A DNA stretch of 64,000 nucleotides from Vibrio gelatinilyticus (GCF_022836845.1 NZ_JAJNNZ010000008.1:146976-210975), one strand, 5' to 3'; counted from the stretch's first letter, positions 18,535 through 28,626 are shown. The notes: generated by a model not told the origin, from the sequence alone. Numbers and translations: made by a program.

Positions 18535-19383
18535 TTAGTCTCGCAAGTAGATAAGCCAGTACAACATACCAACAAATATCCCACCACCGATGATATTGCC
18601 AATAGTGACTGGGATTAAGTTATTCATGATAAAAGTCATTACATTCAAATCAGCAAACTGCGCTGGTGACTGGCCAATCATTTGCCAAAACTCAGGGCTA
18701 GCAAAATTCTTAATCCCAATCGCCATCGGAACTTGAAACATATTGGCAATACAATGCTCAAACCCTGCAGAAACAAACATTGCAACTGGGAGCACCATAA
18801 CAACAATCTTATCTGTCAGTGTTCGACCACTAAATGTCATCCAAACGGCAATGCAAACGAGTACATTACACATCACACCTAATGCTACGGCTTGCCAAAA
18901 GCCATGATGAAGTTTGTGCTGGGCAATATTGATGGTATTAAGCCCTACCTGACCAGAATCGAACATGTACTGTTTTGCGGTAAGCATAATCCCAACAAGA
19001 AACAAAGCACCAAGCATATTTCCTAGATATACAACTACCCAGTTTTTAAAGAGAGCGCGCCAAGATATCTTGCCACTAGCACGTGCGACCAGGGTAAGGA
19101 CAGAACTGGTAAACAGCTCTCCTCCGGTGATGATCACCAAAACCAAACCAAGGCTAAAAGCCAAACCGCCCATAAAACGGGTCAAACCCCAAGGCAAAGC
19201 ATCAGCCCCAGTCGTAATGGTTGTATAAAAAATAAACGCAATGCCGATGTGAAGGCCAGCAGTGATCGCCAGTAGAAAAGACTTCACCGGATCTTTAGTT
19301 GCTTTTCCCACGCCAGCTTCCGCCGCTCGCTCCGCCATTTGTGGTGGCAGTAACGCATCAAATTGGTTCATATTCGTGTTCAT
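18535..19383 (-). CDS. focA: FocA, formate channel
   Basis: This 282-residue formate/nitrite transporter closely follows E. coli FocA throughout: FDALLPPQMAERAAEAGV at the N-terminus, SFLLAITAGLHIGIAFIFY, GGELFTSSVL, KNWVVVYLGNMLGALF, GFEHCIANMFQVP and NLIPVTIGNIIGGGIFVG. It forms a pentameric inner-membrane channel that exports or imports formate during fermentation. The usual partner pflB is not adjacent in this window. A second in-frame ATG four codons in is an alternative start. Confidence 0.92.
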   Translation of the reverse strand: MNTNMNQFDALLPPQMAERAAEAGVGKATKDPVKSFLLAITAGLHIGIAFIFYTTITTGADALPWGLTRFMGGLAFSLGLVLVIITGGELFTSSVLTLVARASGKISWRALFKNWVVVYLGNMLGALFLVGIMLTAKQYMFDSGQVGLNTINIAQHKLHHGFWQAVALGVMCNVLVCIAVWMTFSGRTLTDKIVVMVLPVAMFVSAGFEHCIANMFQVPMAIGIKNFASPEFWQMIGQSPAQFADLNVMTFIMNNLIPVTIGNIIGGGIFVGMLYWLIYLRD

Positions 19384-19573
19384 GACTTCAATAACATTTA
19401 GTTACAATTGGAAAGGGCGCGGATAATCGCTCCATTTAATAATGAAATCAAGATCTATTTAGCCAAGTTATACAAATAATCACCTAGCACCTTGAGGGTT
19501 CCTACTCAGGCGATTGTTATAAAAGATATAATTTAGATGTCTCCATATACGGCTTGTTAGATTTCAGAAATAG

Positions 19574-19600
19574 AAAAAGCACCTTGAAAGGTGCTTTTTT
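19574..19600 (-). terminator. Terminator after the coiled-coil lipoprotein gene
   Basis: GCACCTT and AAGGTGC form the stem, extended by A-T pairs on both sides. T-runs flank it in both directions. It lies 36 bases after the lipoprotein gene's stop on the minus strand. Confidence 0.85.
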
Positions 19601-19635
19601 AGATAAGGGTTTTCTATTGCCCTAGCTTAGCAATA

Positions 19636-20853
19636 CTACTGAGACTTCGCCTGCTTTTTAAGCGAGGAAACCAAACGTTCAAGGGTTTGGATTTGTTCCT
19701 CATTACGATCCATCTGAGCTCTCATCAACTCTGAATGGCTGCTCGTCTGAGACACGATTATTGCTTGCTGCTCTGTTTGTTGCTCGAGCAAAGCAATACG
19801 CTCTTTTAACAGGGTGTTTTCTTTTGTCAATCGCTTGGCCTCATCAGCGTTTCGAAGAGACTCAACATCGGCCATTATTCGTTCTGATTGCTGCTCTAAT
19901 GACTGATCTCGGTAGTCATTCCCCGTCGCCGCGATTGAAATGGCATGCAACTGCGATTCCGATTGCAACACAATTGGCTCAAATTTCGATTTTTCAATAT
20001 CAATCATCTTTTTGACCGCAGCAACCACAACGTTCAAGCGACGCAATTCGAAGTTAGCAGAATCCACCTGCTGCTTGAAGAGAGCAAAAGATCGCGGGTC
20101 TTTCTCGATCATTCGTACCAGCTTCGCAATTTCGCCCTCTACCCTTCCAAAGCTCAGAGGAGCCAGTTCGTGATACTTTGCTTTACTGAGTACATCAACT
20201 TCTTGTTGCAGCGGTACGGCATAAGTAGCCAACACGACCCGTACCTCTAATGCTTTCGCTTTAGACAAAAACGTTTCTTGAGAACTGGCCGCTTGCTCAT
20301 CTTCCCCAACGACAAGATACTCAAACAATCGCTCATAGTCTTTATAGGCGCTGTCATAGGCGTATCGGTAATACTGGCGCGCATTCAAAGAGTTCAGATA
20401 ATCCATCTCTTCGATTGCAGGCCCCAGAATCTTATCAGCCCTAACTTTTAGCCTTTGGATAGCATTGAAGTGATACTCAACCGTGTTGATTCTATCCATA
20501 AAAGCGATTGAATACGTATCACTTGAAAATACCGAATGCTTGCTGTCTACCTGGCTTGGGTCTTTTCGAACTTCAATAAATAACTGATGCGCATTTTTCC
20601 ATGCAGACATCATCTCCCTATAGTTTTCCGGAGCATAGATTTTCAAAAACTCAACACCTTCTAAAGATGTTGACCACTGAGCATGCACTTTCGCCAATTC
20701 TTGATACTGCTGGCTGCGAAATTCAGCCAGGGCTTCCGCAGATAAGTTGCTTTGCAAGTCGGTTTTTGATGGCGCAGACGCGCAGCCAACGAGCCCCAAC
20801 GCTAAAATTAAAATTGCCCCATTACGAATATTTCGCACTATTTGTCTCCACAA
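19636..20853 (-). CDS. Predicted coiled-coil lipoprotein of unknown function
   Basis: The 405-residue protein begins with a lipoprotein signal ending in VGCAS (Cys24; Ala at +2 predicts outer-membrane sorting). The middle is helical and charged, and the last 80 residues form a coiled coil (LTKENTLLKERIALLEQQTEQ). I do not recognise the family. It is a single-gene unit. The layout is compatible with a periplasmic scaffold, but no function can be assigned. Confidence 0.7.
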   Translation of the reverse strand: MWRQIVRNIRNGAILILALGLVGCASAPSKTDLQSNLSAEALAEFRSQQYQELAKVHAQWSTSLEGVEFLKIYAPENYREMMSAWKNAHQLFIEVRKDPSQVDSKHSVFSSDTYSIAFMDRINTVEYHFNAIQRLKVRADKILGPAIEEMDYLNSLNARQYYRYAYDSAYKDYERLFEYLVVGEDEQAASSQETFLSKAKALEVRVVLATYAVPLQQEVDVLSKAKYHELAPLSFGRVEGEIAKLVRMIEKDPRSFALFKQQVDSANFELRRLNVVVAAVKKMIDIEKSKFEPIVLQSESQLHAISIAATGNDYRDQSLEQQSERIMADVESLRNADEAKRLTKENTLLKERIALLEQQTEQQAIIVSQTSSHSELMRAQMDRNEEQIQTLERLVSSLKKQAKSQ

Positions 20854-21116
20854 CTTTGAATACGCTAACTGACATCAATGGAGAGTAACTAGCTTTTTTG
20901 TCTGATTACAGAGAATATCCCACAAGCCCATCGGTCTTGTCCAAATGAATACATGCAGCCAGTGCTGTTTGATTAATTACTGAACAAATCTTCCTGAAAG
21001 TACTCTTCCTAGTAATATAAAGCGGTCAAATCTAACATTTTGTTGAATATTTCATTGCAGCAATACGTCAACCGTCTTATGTTGATTCCATAAAGACGCA
21101 ATTTTGAGGTTTGTCT

Positions 21117-21356
21117 ATGAAATACACTAACGAAAACGTTTCACAACTTAACCTACTGCTTCAGTTCGACTTAAGTAGCGCCGCAACCGGCATAAAAGTT
21201 CATCAAGATGCATCACAGGATATGAGAAATGCTGTGCAATACCTCTACGAAAAAGGGTTGTGCACAATGCCTGACGGTGGGTATTTAACGGATGAAGGTA
21301 TTGAGGTTGCAGAACACGCAGATAAGATCCTTCGAGTCCTTTCAGCAAAGTTATAA
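21117..21356 (+). CDS. TIGR02647 family small protein
   Basis: The 79-residue soluble protein matches the TIGR02647 family, noted by the N-terminal LNLLLQFDLSSAATGIKVH and the C-terminal GYLTDEGIEVAEHADKI. The helical pattern resembles a small winged helix, and some annotations call it DNA-binding, without proof known to me. The ATG at 21117 is preferred to the TTG two codons earlier. A bidirectional terminator follows. Confidence 0.7.
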   Translation: MKYTNENVSQLNLLLQFDLSSAATGIKVHQDASQDMRNAVQYLYEKGLCTMPDGGYLTDEGIEVAEHADKILRVLSAKL

Positions 21357-21390
21357 CACCAATAGGCGACGCTGAAACAGTTATTGTCAA

Positions 21391-21425
21391 AAAAGGACAG
21401 TTAATTCTAAACGCTGTCCTTTTTT
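21391..21425. terminator. Bidirectional terminator
   Basis: AAAAGGACAG and CTGTCCTTTT pair across a 13-base loop with T-runs on both strands. It serves the TIGR02647 gene (plus) and the PACE transporter gene (minus). Confidence 0.85.
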
Positions 21426-21444
21426 ATATCGTTAAACTTTGTAA

Positions 21445-21906
21445 TTACTCGCTCTTTCCGCGCACTCCTTTCACACTGTCACTATTAGCGCCACGAGAGA
21501 AGAGCCATTGATATGGCTGGTATTTGTCATAAAGCCAATTGAAGATCGTGGTGTAGAAAAAGAAGAACACGAGAAACCCGCCTTCAATGACCACAGCGGC
21601 AAGCAGCCCCACCTGCAGGTACCATGCGATCAATGGGATGGTAAAAAAGATCAAACCGCCTTCAAAACCCAACGCGTGTAATACTCTGAGTTTGGCACTG
21701 CGCTCCTCACGACGGGCACCATACCAACGATCAAACATCAAATTGTAGACATAGTTCCATGCCACAGCAAACACACTCATACCAATCCCAACTACCGCAA
21801 GCTCATACGATTGAGTGCCAGAAAAAAAAGATACAACAGGCACAATGATAGCGAGAGCTATCAATTCAAAGCTAAACGCGTGAAACATTCTCTCTATAAA
21901 ATTCAT
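21445..21906 (-). CDS. PACE-family efflux transporter (AceI-like)
   Basis: The 153-residue protein has four membrane helices arranged as two bacterial transmembrane pair domains. Family motifs include the intramembrane Glu in FSFELIAL, WNYVYNLMFDRW and FEGGLIFFTIPLIAW. PACE pumps export chlorhexidine, acriflavine or, more physiologically, short diamines using proton flow. A LysR regulator is divergently transcribed, the same arrangement as Acinetobacter aceI/aceR. Confidence 0.88.
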   Translation of the reverse strand: MNFIERMFHAFSFELIALAIIVPVVSFFSGTQSYELAVVGIGMSVFAVAWNYVYNLMFDRWYGARREERSAKLRVLHALGFEGGLIFFTIPLIAWYLQVGLLAAVVIEGGFLVFFFFYTTIFNWLYDKYQPYQWLFSRGANSDSVKGVRGKSE

Positions 21907-22003
21907 TTAGTTACCAACATAACCTGGATGTGATTGTTTTATATCGTCGATTATCTGTTAATATTTATGTTATGTGTAACTAGATACCATAAGTTAAACT
22001 GAT

Positions 22004-22888
22004 ATGTTAAGTATTGAGCAAATAGACGCCTTTATCGCTACCGTAGATTGTGGCTCCTTCTCCGCAGCAGCGCGCAAGCTCGGGAAAGTGCAATCCGCCG
22101 TTAGCCAAAACATAATGAATCTCGAAATCGACTGCGGTATCGAACTCTTCGATCGCTCAGGTCGCTATCCAACACTTAATGACGCCGGACATAAACTACT
22201 GCCTTATGCAAGAGCCGTTTCTATGCAGCACAATCGGCTCAGTGAGCAGGCGTTCTCTCTTAGCCGTAAAGAACTTGAACCCATCATATTAGCGGTCGAT
22301 GAAGGATTGCCACTTAACAAAATCACTCCGATCATATGTAAATTGGTCGAGAGTGTTCCTCGGGTTCAAGTTGAATGTTTGCTGGCTTCGACAGCAGATA
22401 TCATCGAAATGGTGCAGTCGGGTCGTGCCACTACCGGGCTTATTTTTGGCGAATATAGCGTACCCTTTTCACTTGATTTCGAAAACGTTGGTGCCATCGA
22501 ATTTGATATCTATGTTGCCGCGGATCACCCTCTCGCCCAAGCGGTGTCACCTCATATCGAAGTACTTTCACTGCATAGACAACTTGTTATAAGTTCAAGA
22601 AATTCAAACGAAAGTAGCCTGCACCAACTCTTAAGTCCCGATGTCTGGTTTTCCGACAGTTACGCTATGCTTATTGAATGGTGTAAAGCAGGACTAGGTT
22701 GGACATTCATCCCCTGCTATCTTGCTAAACAAGCTCTCAAAGAGGGAACGTTGATCCCAGTCCCCATCGAGTTTGAAAAGATCTCAGCGATCAGCAATGT
22801 TGAGCTAATACAACACTCAAGTAAAAGCAGCGATTTTGCGCATAAGAAGTTAAGAGAGTTAGTTAAATCTCTATTTGAGGGCATGTAA
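22004..22888 (+). CDS. LysR-family regulator, divergent from the PACE pump
   Basis: The 294-residue protein has an N-terminal winged HTH (FSAAARKLGKVQSAVSQNIMNLE) and a periplasmic-binding-fold effector domain. It sits 97 bases from the divergent PACE gene, suggesting it controls that pump in response to its substrate, as AceR does. The next gene starts immediately after its stop codon, so the two are co-transcribed. Confidence 0.85.
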   Translation: MLSIEQIDAFIATVDCGSFSAAARKLGKVQSAVSQNIMNLEIDCGIELFDRSGRYPTLNDAGHKLLPYARAVSMQHNRLSEQAFSLSRKELEPIILAVDEGLPLNKITPIICKLVESVPRVQVECLLASTADIIEMVQSGRATTGLIFGEYSVPFSLDFENVGAIEFDIYVAADHPLAQAVSPHIEVLSLHRQLVISSRNSNESSLHQLLSPDVWFSDSYAMLIEWCKAGLGWTFIPCYLAKQALKEGTLIPVPIEFEKISAISNVELIQHSSKSSDFAHKKLRELVKSLFEGM

Positions 22889-23728
22889 ATGAACGAAGCG
22901 AATATTTTGTTAATTGGCGCAGGTTGGCTTGGTCTCCCCTTAAGTCTCAAGCTAAAAAGCCATGGCTATAATGTGATTGCGACAAAAACCTCCTCTGACG
23001 GTCTCGAATTGCTCGATGAGCATCAGGTACAAGGTGCTGTTTGTGACCTCAATGACCGTTCTCTTGAGGGGTTAGCGGCTATCGAAGAACTGATAAAAAC
23101 CAATATGATCGACATGATTATCGGTGCTTTTCCGCCAGGGTTTAGACAAGGTAGAGGTGAAGATTACAGCGAGCAATGGCAACAACTTGTCGAAGTAGCC
23201 AAAGCGTCTGATGTCAAAAAAATCATTATGGTCAGTTCAACCACTGTCTACCCAGACAAAGCCGAGATCATGAACGAAGATATGGCCAGTTTACCGATTG
23301 CCATCAATAGCGAACATTTTAGTGAAAAAGCCAAAATCATGTTGCAGGCAGAAGAGCATGTAAGAAGCTCAACCCTTGACTATTGTATTGTACGTTGTAG
23401 TGGCCTTATTGGTCCCAATCGTCACCCTTCTCGCTTTGCGACTAAACTTTCTTCCGTGAGTGACCAGGCTGCTGCCAATATGTTGCACCTGGATGATGCC
23501 ATCGGCGCATTGATGTTTGCCACCACCACGTTAAACAACTGCATCGTCAATGCCACGACACCGTCAACCTGTGATAAAGCAACATTCTATCGAGCGGCAT
23601 TGCGCGCTGCTGGCCTTGATTCATCGTTGCCCAATGTTGTCTCCAAACCCGACAAAGTCATATCGAGCGAGAAATTGCAATCTCTAGGTTATCATTTTAA
23701 ATTTCAGCATACCCTTGATGCTCTATAG
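22889..23728 (+). CDS. NAD(P)-dependent SDR/epimerase-like protein (YeeZ type)
   Basis: This is a 279-residue Rossmann-fold protein. It has the nucleotide-binding motif GAGWLGLPL (a GxGxxG variant), the strand VSSTTVYPD, and an atypical active-site region where YxxxK is not clearly conserved. It resembles E. coli YeeZ and similar NAD-dependent epimerase/dehydratase annotations. It is directly coupled to the LysR gene upstream. The substrate is unknown. Confidence 0.7.
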   Translation: MNEANILLIGAGWLGLPLSLKLKSHGYNVIATKTSSDGLELLDEHQVQGAVCDLNDRSLEGLAAIEELIKTNMIDMIIGAFPPGFRQGRGEDYSEQWQQLVEVAKASDVKKIIMVSSTTVYPDKAEIMNEDMASLPIAINSEHFSEKAKIMLQAEEHVRSSTLDYCIVRCSGLIGPNRHPSRFATKLSSVSDQAAANMLHLDDAIGALMFATTTLNNCIVNATTPSTCDKATFYRAALRAAGLDSSLPNVVSKPDKVISSEKLQSLGYHFKFQHTLDAL

Positions 23729-23740
23729 ACAATCGAAAAC

Positions 23741-23773
23741 AAAAAAAGGAAGCCAGTTGGGCTTCCTTTTTTT
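23741..23773. terminator. Bidirectional terminator between SDR gene and tdk
   Basis: GGAAGCC and GGCTTCC form a 7-base stem with a 5-base loop, flanked by A7 and T7 runs, so it works on both strands. Confidence 0.9.
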
Positions 23774-23791
23774 ACTACGACGCATCGCAAC

Positions 23792-24370
23792 TTAGCGACC
23801 CAACGCTTCTTTGTAATGTTGGCGACAAACTGAAACGTATTTATCGTTTCCACCAATAGCGACTTGGTCACCTTCCGAAATCGCAACACCGTTTTCGTCA
23901 GTTCGAATCACCATATTTGCTTTACGGCCACAGTGACAAATGGTTTTAAGTTCCACTAGCTTATCTGCCCAAGAAAGCAGGTACTTACTGCCCTCAAAAA
24001 GCTCACCAAGAAAATCGGTTCTCAAGCCATAACAAAGCACCGGGATATTGAGCTTATCAACCACTTCCGTTAACTGATAAACTTGCTCTTTTGACAAGAA
24101 CTGGCACTCGTCAATCAAAACGCAGTGACGTTTTTCCTGAGCATGAATCGTTGCAATATCATCAAACAGGTTCGATTCAGATCCAAACAATTGCGCTTCC
24201 GATTGCAGACCAATACGTGAACTCACCTTACCTACACCAAAACGATCATCCAAAGCGGCGGTGAAAATAACCGGGTTCATACCGCGTTCTTGATAGTTAA
24301 ACGAAGACTGCAGTAAAGTCGTCGATTTACCGGCGTTCATTGCCGAGTAATAAAAATACATTTGAGCCAA
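23792..24370 (-). CDS. tdk: Thymidine kinase
   Basis: This type II thymidine kinase has P-loop SAMNAGKST, Walker B VLIDECQF, and a zinc-binding lasso (CHCGRK plus a distal C-x-x-H). It phosphorylates thymidine for salvage. The start is placed at a TTG (24370), giving [15 protein letters not shown]. This lines up exactly with E. coli [15 protein letters not shown] and follows GGAA at seven bases. The ATG nine bases later would remove residues conserved in the family. The product has 192 residues. Confidence 0.9.
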   Translation of the reverse strand: MAQMYFYYSAMNAGKSTTLLQSSFNYQERGMNPVIFTAALDDRFGVGKVSSRIGLQSEAQLFGSESNLFDDIATIHAQEKRHCVLIDECQFLSKEQVYQLTEVVDKLNIPVLCYGLRTDFLGELFEGSKYLLSWADKLVELKTICHCGRKANMVIRTDENGVAISEGDQVAIGGNDKYVSVCRQHYKEALGR

Positions 24371-24430
24371 AACGAAATTCCAACTTCCAGAAACCAAAAA
24401 GAAGCCCCTGCAAGCAAGGGCTAAGAAATA

Positions 24431-25813
24431 CTATTTACGACGCCAGGTTGTCCCTTCTGGACCATCCTCAAGAACAATGCCCATTTCTGTTAGCTTGTCC
24501 CTTGCCATATCGGCATTTGCCCAGTCTTTGGACGCGCGTGAATCGTTACGCAACTTGATTAGCGCTTCGATTTCAGCAACTTCATCGTCACCTTCTGCAT
24601 CACCTTGCAAGAATGAATCCGGCTCTTGATACAAAATACCAATCACGTCAGCAAGCTCGCGCATTACTGCACCTAACTCGCTCGCCGCTTGACCATCTTC
24701 AGCCTTGATTCGATTGATTTCACGCGCCATATCAAAAAGTACCGAATACGCCTCCGGTGTATTGAAGTCGTCATTCATGGCTTCTTTAAAGCGAGAAATA
24801 TATTCATCGCCACCTTTAGGTGCCACGCTTAAATCTAAACCGCGCAAAGAAGTATATAGACGCTCAAGAGCACTGCGCGCTTGTTTAAGGTTATCTTCGC
24901 TGTAGTTTAGCTGGCTACGGTAATGTCCTGACATTAGGAAGTAGCGAACCGTTTCTGGATCGTAATGCTCAAGCACATCGCGAATGGTAAAGAAGTTGCC
25001 CAAAGACTTCGACATCTTCTCTCTATCGACCATCACCATGCCACTGTGCATCCATGTATTCACATACGGAGTGTCATGTGCACAGCACGATTGAGCGATC
25101 TCATTTTCGTGGTGAGGAAATTGCAGATCAGAACCACCGCCATGAATATCAAAATGATCGCCTAAAATTGAAGAGTTCATTGCAGAACATTCAATGTGCC
25201 AGCCTGGTCGACCTGCTCCCCATGGAGACTCCCAAGTTGGCTCTCCTGGCTTAGACATTTTCCACAGTACGAAATCCAGTGGGCTTTTCTTAGCGCGGTC
25301 TACATCAACACGAGCACCGGCTTGTAACTGTTCTAGGTCTTGCTTAGACAGCTTACCGTATTCGTCAAACTTACCCACTTCGAACATTACGTCACCATTG
25401 TCGGCAACATAGGCAAAACCACGTTCGATTAAGCGCTCAACAAGCTCAATGATTTCTTTAATAAACTCTGTCGCTCGTGGCTCAATATCTGGGCGTTTCA
25501 TGTTAAGAGCATCAAAATCTGCATGCATCTCACCAATAAGGCGCTCGGTTAACGAATCACAACTTTCGCCATTCTCATTAGCGCGCTTAATAATCTTGTC
25601 GTCAATATCAGTGATATTACGTACAAACGTAAGATCATAGCCAGAGTATCTCAGGTAGCGAGAAACAACATCGAACGATACAAATGTGCGGCCATGGCCA
25701 ATATGACAGAGATCGTAAATAGTGACGCCACAGACGTACATGCCGACTTTGCCAGCTTGAATGGGTTTGAATTCCTCTTTTTGTCTCGTCAATGTGTTGT
25801 ATATTTTTAGCAT
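24431..25813 (-). CDS. cysS: Cysteinyl-tRNA synthetase
   Basis: The 460-residue class I synthetase has the HIGH motif (CHIGHGRT, near residue 38), the KMSKS loop (EKMSKSLGN), and zinc ligands ([11 protein letters not shown] and WHIECS with a downstream HHEN). It charges tRNA-Cys. It is divergent from ppiB, with 182 bases between the two. Synteny with ppiB, lpxH and an EAL-HDOD gene is shared with other vibrios, from my knowledge of the genus. Confidence 0.96.
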   Translation of the reverse strand: MLKIYNTLTRQKEEFKPIQAGKVGMYVCGVTIYDLCHIGHGRTFVSFDVVSRYLRYSGYDLTFVRNITDIDDKIIKRANENGESCDSLTERLIGEMHADFDALNMKRPDIEPRATEFIKEIIELVERLIERGFAYVADNGDVMFEVGKFDEYGKLSKQDLEQLQAGARVDVDRAKKSPLDFVLWKMSKPGEPTWESPWGAGRPGWHIECSAMNSSILGDHFDIHGGGSDLQFPHHENEIAQSCCAHDTPYVNTWMHSGMVMVDREKMSKSLGNFFTIRDVLEHYDPETVRYFLMSGHYRSQLNYSEDNLKQARSALERLYTSLRGLDLSVAPKGGDEYISRFKEAMNDDFNTPEAYSVLFDMAREINRIKAEDGQAASELGAVMRELADVIGILYQEPDSFLQGDAEGDDEVAEIEALIKLRNDSRASKDWANADMARDKLTEMGIVLEDGPEGTTWRRK

Positions 25814-25995
25814 GATCTCTATCTAGATAATTACGGTTTGAAATAGTTAGAGGCGATTATAACCCTATTCCCATTGAAGATGGAGGTCTAATCGCTACTT
25901 AATTGTTCATTCAAACCAGATTTCTTCATTTGAATGTGCGCTAAGTTACGCTAAAATCTCACTTTCAAATAAAAAACATGCAATAGGTATTTACC

Positions 25996-26490
25996 ATGAT
26001 CACCCTTCACACCAATTTCGGCGACATCAAAATTCAATTGAACGAAGAAAAAGCACCAGAAACGAGCGCAAACTTTCTTCAATACTGCCGTGACGGTTTT
26101 TACGACAACACTCTTTTCCACCGTGTTATCGACGGATTTATGGTTCAAGGTGGCGGCATGACTTCTGGCCTTAAAGAGAAAGCAACTCGCTCTCCAATTA
26201 AGAATGAAGCAAACAACGGTCTTAGCAACAAAACCGGTACACTAGCTATGGCGCGTACAATGGAACCGCATTCTGCTAGCTCTCAGTTCTTCATCAACGT
26301 CAACGACAATACATTCCTAGACTTCCGCTCAGAAAGCTTAGACGGTTGGGGTTACTGTGTATTTGGTGAAGTCGTCGAAGGCATGGACATCGTTAACAAG
26401 ATAAAAGGTGTTAGCACTGGTACTCTTGGCATGCACCAAGACGTGCCTTTAGAAGAAGTTGTCATCACTTCTACAACGATTCACGAATAA
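25996..26490 (+). CDS. ppiB: PpiB, cytoplasmic cyclophilin peptidyl-prolyl isomerase
   Basis: The 164-residue cyclophilin has the core motifs [31 protein letters not shown] and [17 protein letters not shown]. It lacks a signal peptide, so it is the cytoplasmic PpiB rather than periplasmic PpiA. It catalyses proline cis-trans isomerisation in protein folding. A strong hairpin lies between it and lpxH. Confidence 0.95.
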   Translation: MITLHTNFGDIKIQLNEEKAPETSANFLQYCRDGFYDNTLFHRVIDGFMVQGGGMTSGLKEKATRSPIKNEANNGLSNKTGTLAMARTMEPHSASSQFFINVNDNTFLDFRSESLDGWGYCVFGEVVEGMDIVNKIKGVSTGTLGMHQDVPLEEVVITSTTIHE

Positions 26491-26501
26491 GATCTTTTAG
26501 A

Positions 26502-26526
26502 GGGGGAGCGATTGCTCCCCCCTTTA
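26502..26526 (+). terminator. Terminator or attenuator between ppiB and lpxH
   Basis: GGGGGAGC and GCTCCCCC form an 8-base GC-rich stem with a GATT loop, followed by CTTTATTTATT. It ends only 12 bases before the lpxH ATG, so it may also shape lpxH expression. Confidence 0.8.
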
Positions 26527-26532
26527 TTTATT

Positions 26533-27291
26533 ATGACAACACTATTTATATCAGACCTACACCTGTCCCCTGCGACACCAGAGATCACAGCGTGTTTTAT
26601 TAAGTTCATACGCGAAGAAGCCCCTCAAGCAGAAGCGTTGTATGTCTTGGGCGATCTCTTTGAGTTTTGGACCGGGGATGACGATAAATCGGACTTTGCC
26701 GAAACCATTCGCCAAGAATTTAAAGCACTAACAGACTCCGGTGTGAAGTGTTACTTCACTCAGGGAAATCGCGACTTTTTGTTGGGTAAACGTTTTTGCC
26801 AGCAAACTGGCGTCGAGCTGCTCGACGATATGTCAGTGATTAACGTTTATGGCAAACGAGCCCTAGTTCTTCATGGTGACTTACTGTGCACTGAAGATGT
26901 TAAGTACCTGGCCTTTCGCGAAAAGGTTCATCAACCTTGGCTACAATGGGTTTTCAATCGGCTTCCTTTTTGGGTAAAAGAGAAAATTGTTTCTAAAGTT
27001 CAGGGCGAGATCCGCGATGACAAGCAGCACAAAGACCTCACCATTATGGATGTCACTCAAAGTGAAGTGGAAAGGGTCATGCGACAATATGACGTTAATT
27101 TGATGATTCACGGCCATACACACCGTCCTGATATCCATCGTTTCAAAGCAAACGGAGTAGAGTGTACCCGCATCGTTTTGGGTGATTGGTACGAACAAGG
27201 CTCTGTGCTTTTTTGCAATACTGAGACAACAGAGCTTCAAACTCGCCCGTTCGAAGGCTCAAGCCGCGAACACGGCCAATTGTTGAGCTAG
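26533..27291 (+). CDS. lpxH: LpxH, UDP-2,3-diacylglucosamine hydrolase
   Basis: This calcineurin-like metallophosphoesterase has ordered metal motifs [26 protein letters not shown] and HGHTHRP. It cleaves UDP-2,3-diacylglucosamine to lipid X in lipid A synthesis on the inner membrane. The start at 26533 ([11 protein letters not shown]) matches family N-termini; the product has 252 residues. No clear Shine-Dalgarno precedes the ATG, because the ppiB hairpin occupies that space. Confidence 0.93.
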   Translation: MTTLFISDLHLSPATPEITACFIKFIREEAPQAEALYVLGDLFEFWTGDDDKSDFAETIRQEFKALTDSGVKCYFTQGNRDFLLGKRFCQQTGVELLDDMSVINVYGKRALVLHGDLLCTEDVKYLAFREKVHQPWLQWVFNRLPFWVKEKIVSKVQGEIRDDKQHKDLTIMDVTQSEVERVMRQYDVNLMIHGHTHRPDIHRFKANGVECTRIVLGDWYEQGSVLFCNTETTELQTRPFEGSSREHGQLLS

Positions 27292-27368
27292 TCCGCAGAA
27301 TCACAGATTGGTTTATGGGAAACGCCCATGACTTAGGTATGATTACCGGAACGTTTTTTGAGATCACG

Positions 27369-28610
27369 ATGCAGAAATTGAAGTACTCATACATCGCAAG
27401 GCAGCCCATCTTAGACAGGAAACAAAAAACTATCGGTTTTGAGCTACTGTTTAGGGATGGTCCGAACAATACATTTCCTGATATCGATCCAGATCTTGCT
27501 ACAAATAGGCTACTTTCTGAGCACTTTCTAGCCACCCATTACAGTACGATAGGCGATAAACTTGGTTTCGTGAACTTTCCATACCAGAGCCTTATCAATA
27601 AAGTGCCAACTCTGTTTCCAAAAGAAAACCTTGTTGTTGAAGTTCTAGAGAGCTGCGAACCAACCCTCGAGCTATTAGAGTCAATAAAATCCATCGCCGA
27701 TGCTGGCTATCAAATTGCGCTTGACGATTTTGTTCCTCATAAAGCTTGGCTGCCTTTTCTGCCTTATGTTTCGATCATAAAAATTGATGTTCAGCAAACA
27801 CCGATGGACAAAGCTCAACGCATTATTGAGAAATTAGAGAACAAGAATATTATCTTTCTAGCCGAAAAAGTGGAAACTTACGAGGAATTCGAACAGGCAA
27901 AAAAAATTGGCTTTGACCAATTCCAAGGTTACTTTTTTAGCCGCCCTCAACTTATTCGTCGTAAACAAATAAAACCGTCTTTCCTCACAGTGGTCCAGCT
28001 GTGTAAAGAAATTGCGAACAAACAGATCAATTTTGATGAGCTGGAACGCCTCATCTCACTAGATGTGACGCTGTCCTATAAGTTACTCACCTTTGTGAAT
28101 TCTTCTTACCTTATTCGGGCAAAAATTAAGTCTTTTAAACAAGCCCTCGTCTATTTGGGTGAAGACCGATTACGAAAGTTCATTTCATTAGTCGCAATCA
28201 CCTCGACTCAAGATGACAAACCTGATTCCTTGTATAGTTTATCGATCCAACGAGCAAAATTTTGTGAGCTGATTCTTCAAGATATGGGTTCTGAGAATGA
28301 GAAAGGCGCTGGCTTTCTGACCGGAATATTCTCTTTGTTGGACTCTCTATTTGACCAACCTCTAGCTGATTTGGTTGAACAAATGCCAATAGATCACCAG
28401 GTAAAGTCCGCACTAACCGAAGGTACGGGGACACTTGGAGATGTGTTAAAATTGGTCGTAAGTTACGAGTCGGCGAATTGGGATGAGGTGATCACACTGC
28501 GTGACAAACTTCATCTCCATGACGAACGACTCTCTAAACATTATGATACCGCCATTCAGTGGACTGAAGAACTACTTACCCTTCAGCCTGATGCGACTCA
28601 AACCGCTTAA
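27369..28610 (+). CDS. EAL-HDOD protein, probable CdgJ-type c-di-GMP phosphodiesterase
   Basis: The 413-residue cytoplasmic protein has an N-terminal EAL domain (FELLFRDG in place of the EAL motif, EVLES, ALDDF, IIKIDV, AEKVETYEEF) and a C-terminal HDOD domain (DELERLISLDVTLSYKLLTFVNS). The arrangement and position next to lpxH match V. cholerae CdgJ, a phosphodiesterase affecting motility. ELL replaces EAL and the loop after DDF is shortened, so activity needs testing. The start at 27369 (MQKLKYSYIARQPI) is the family N-terminus. Confidence 0.85.
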   Translation: MQKLKYSYIARQPILDRKQKTIGFELLFRDGPNNTFPDIDPDLATNRLLSEHFLATHYSTIGDKLGFVNFPYQSLINKVPTLFPKENLVVEVLESCEPTLELLESIKSIADAGYQIALDDFVPHKAWLPFLPYVSIIKIDVQQTPMDKAQRIIEKLENKNIIFLAEKVETYEEFEQAKKIGFDQFQGYFFSRPQLIRRKQIKPSFLTVVQLCKEIANKQINFDELERLISLDVTLSYKLLTFVNSSYLIRAKIKSFKQALVYLGEDRLRKFISLVAITSTQDDKPDSLYSLSIQRAKFCELILQDMGSENEKGAGFLTGIFSLLDSLFDQPLADLVEQMPIDHQVKSALTEGTGTLGDVLKLVVSYESANWDEVITLRDKLHLHDERLSKHYDTAIQWTEELLTLQPDATQTA

Positions 28611-28626
28611 CACCACGAGTTAATCT

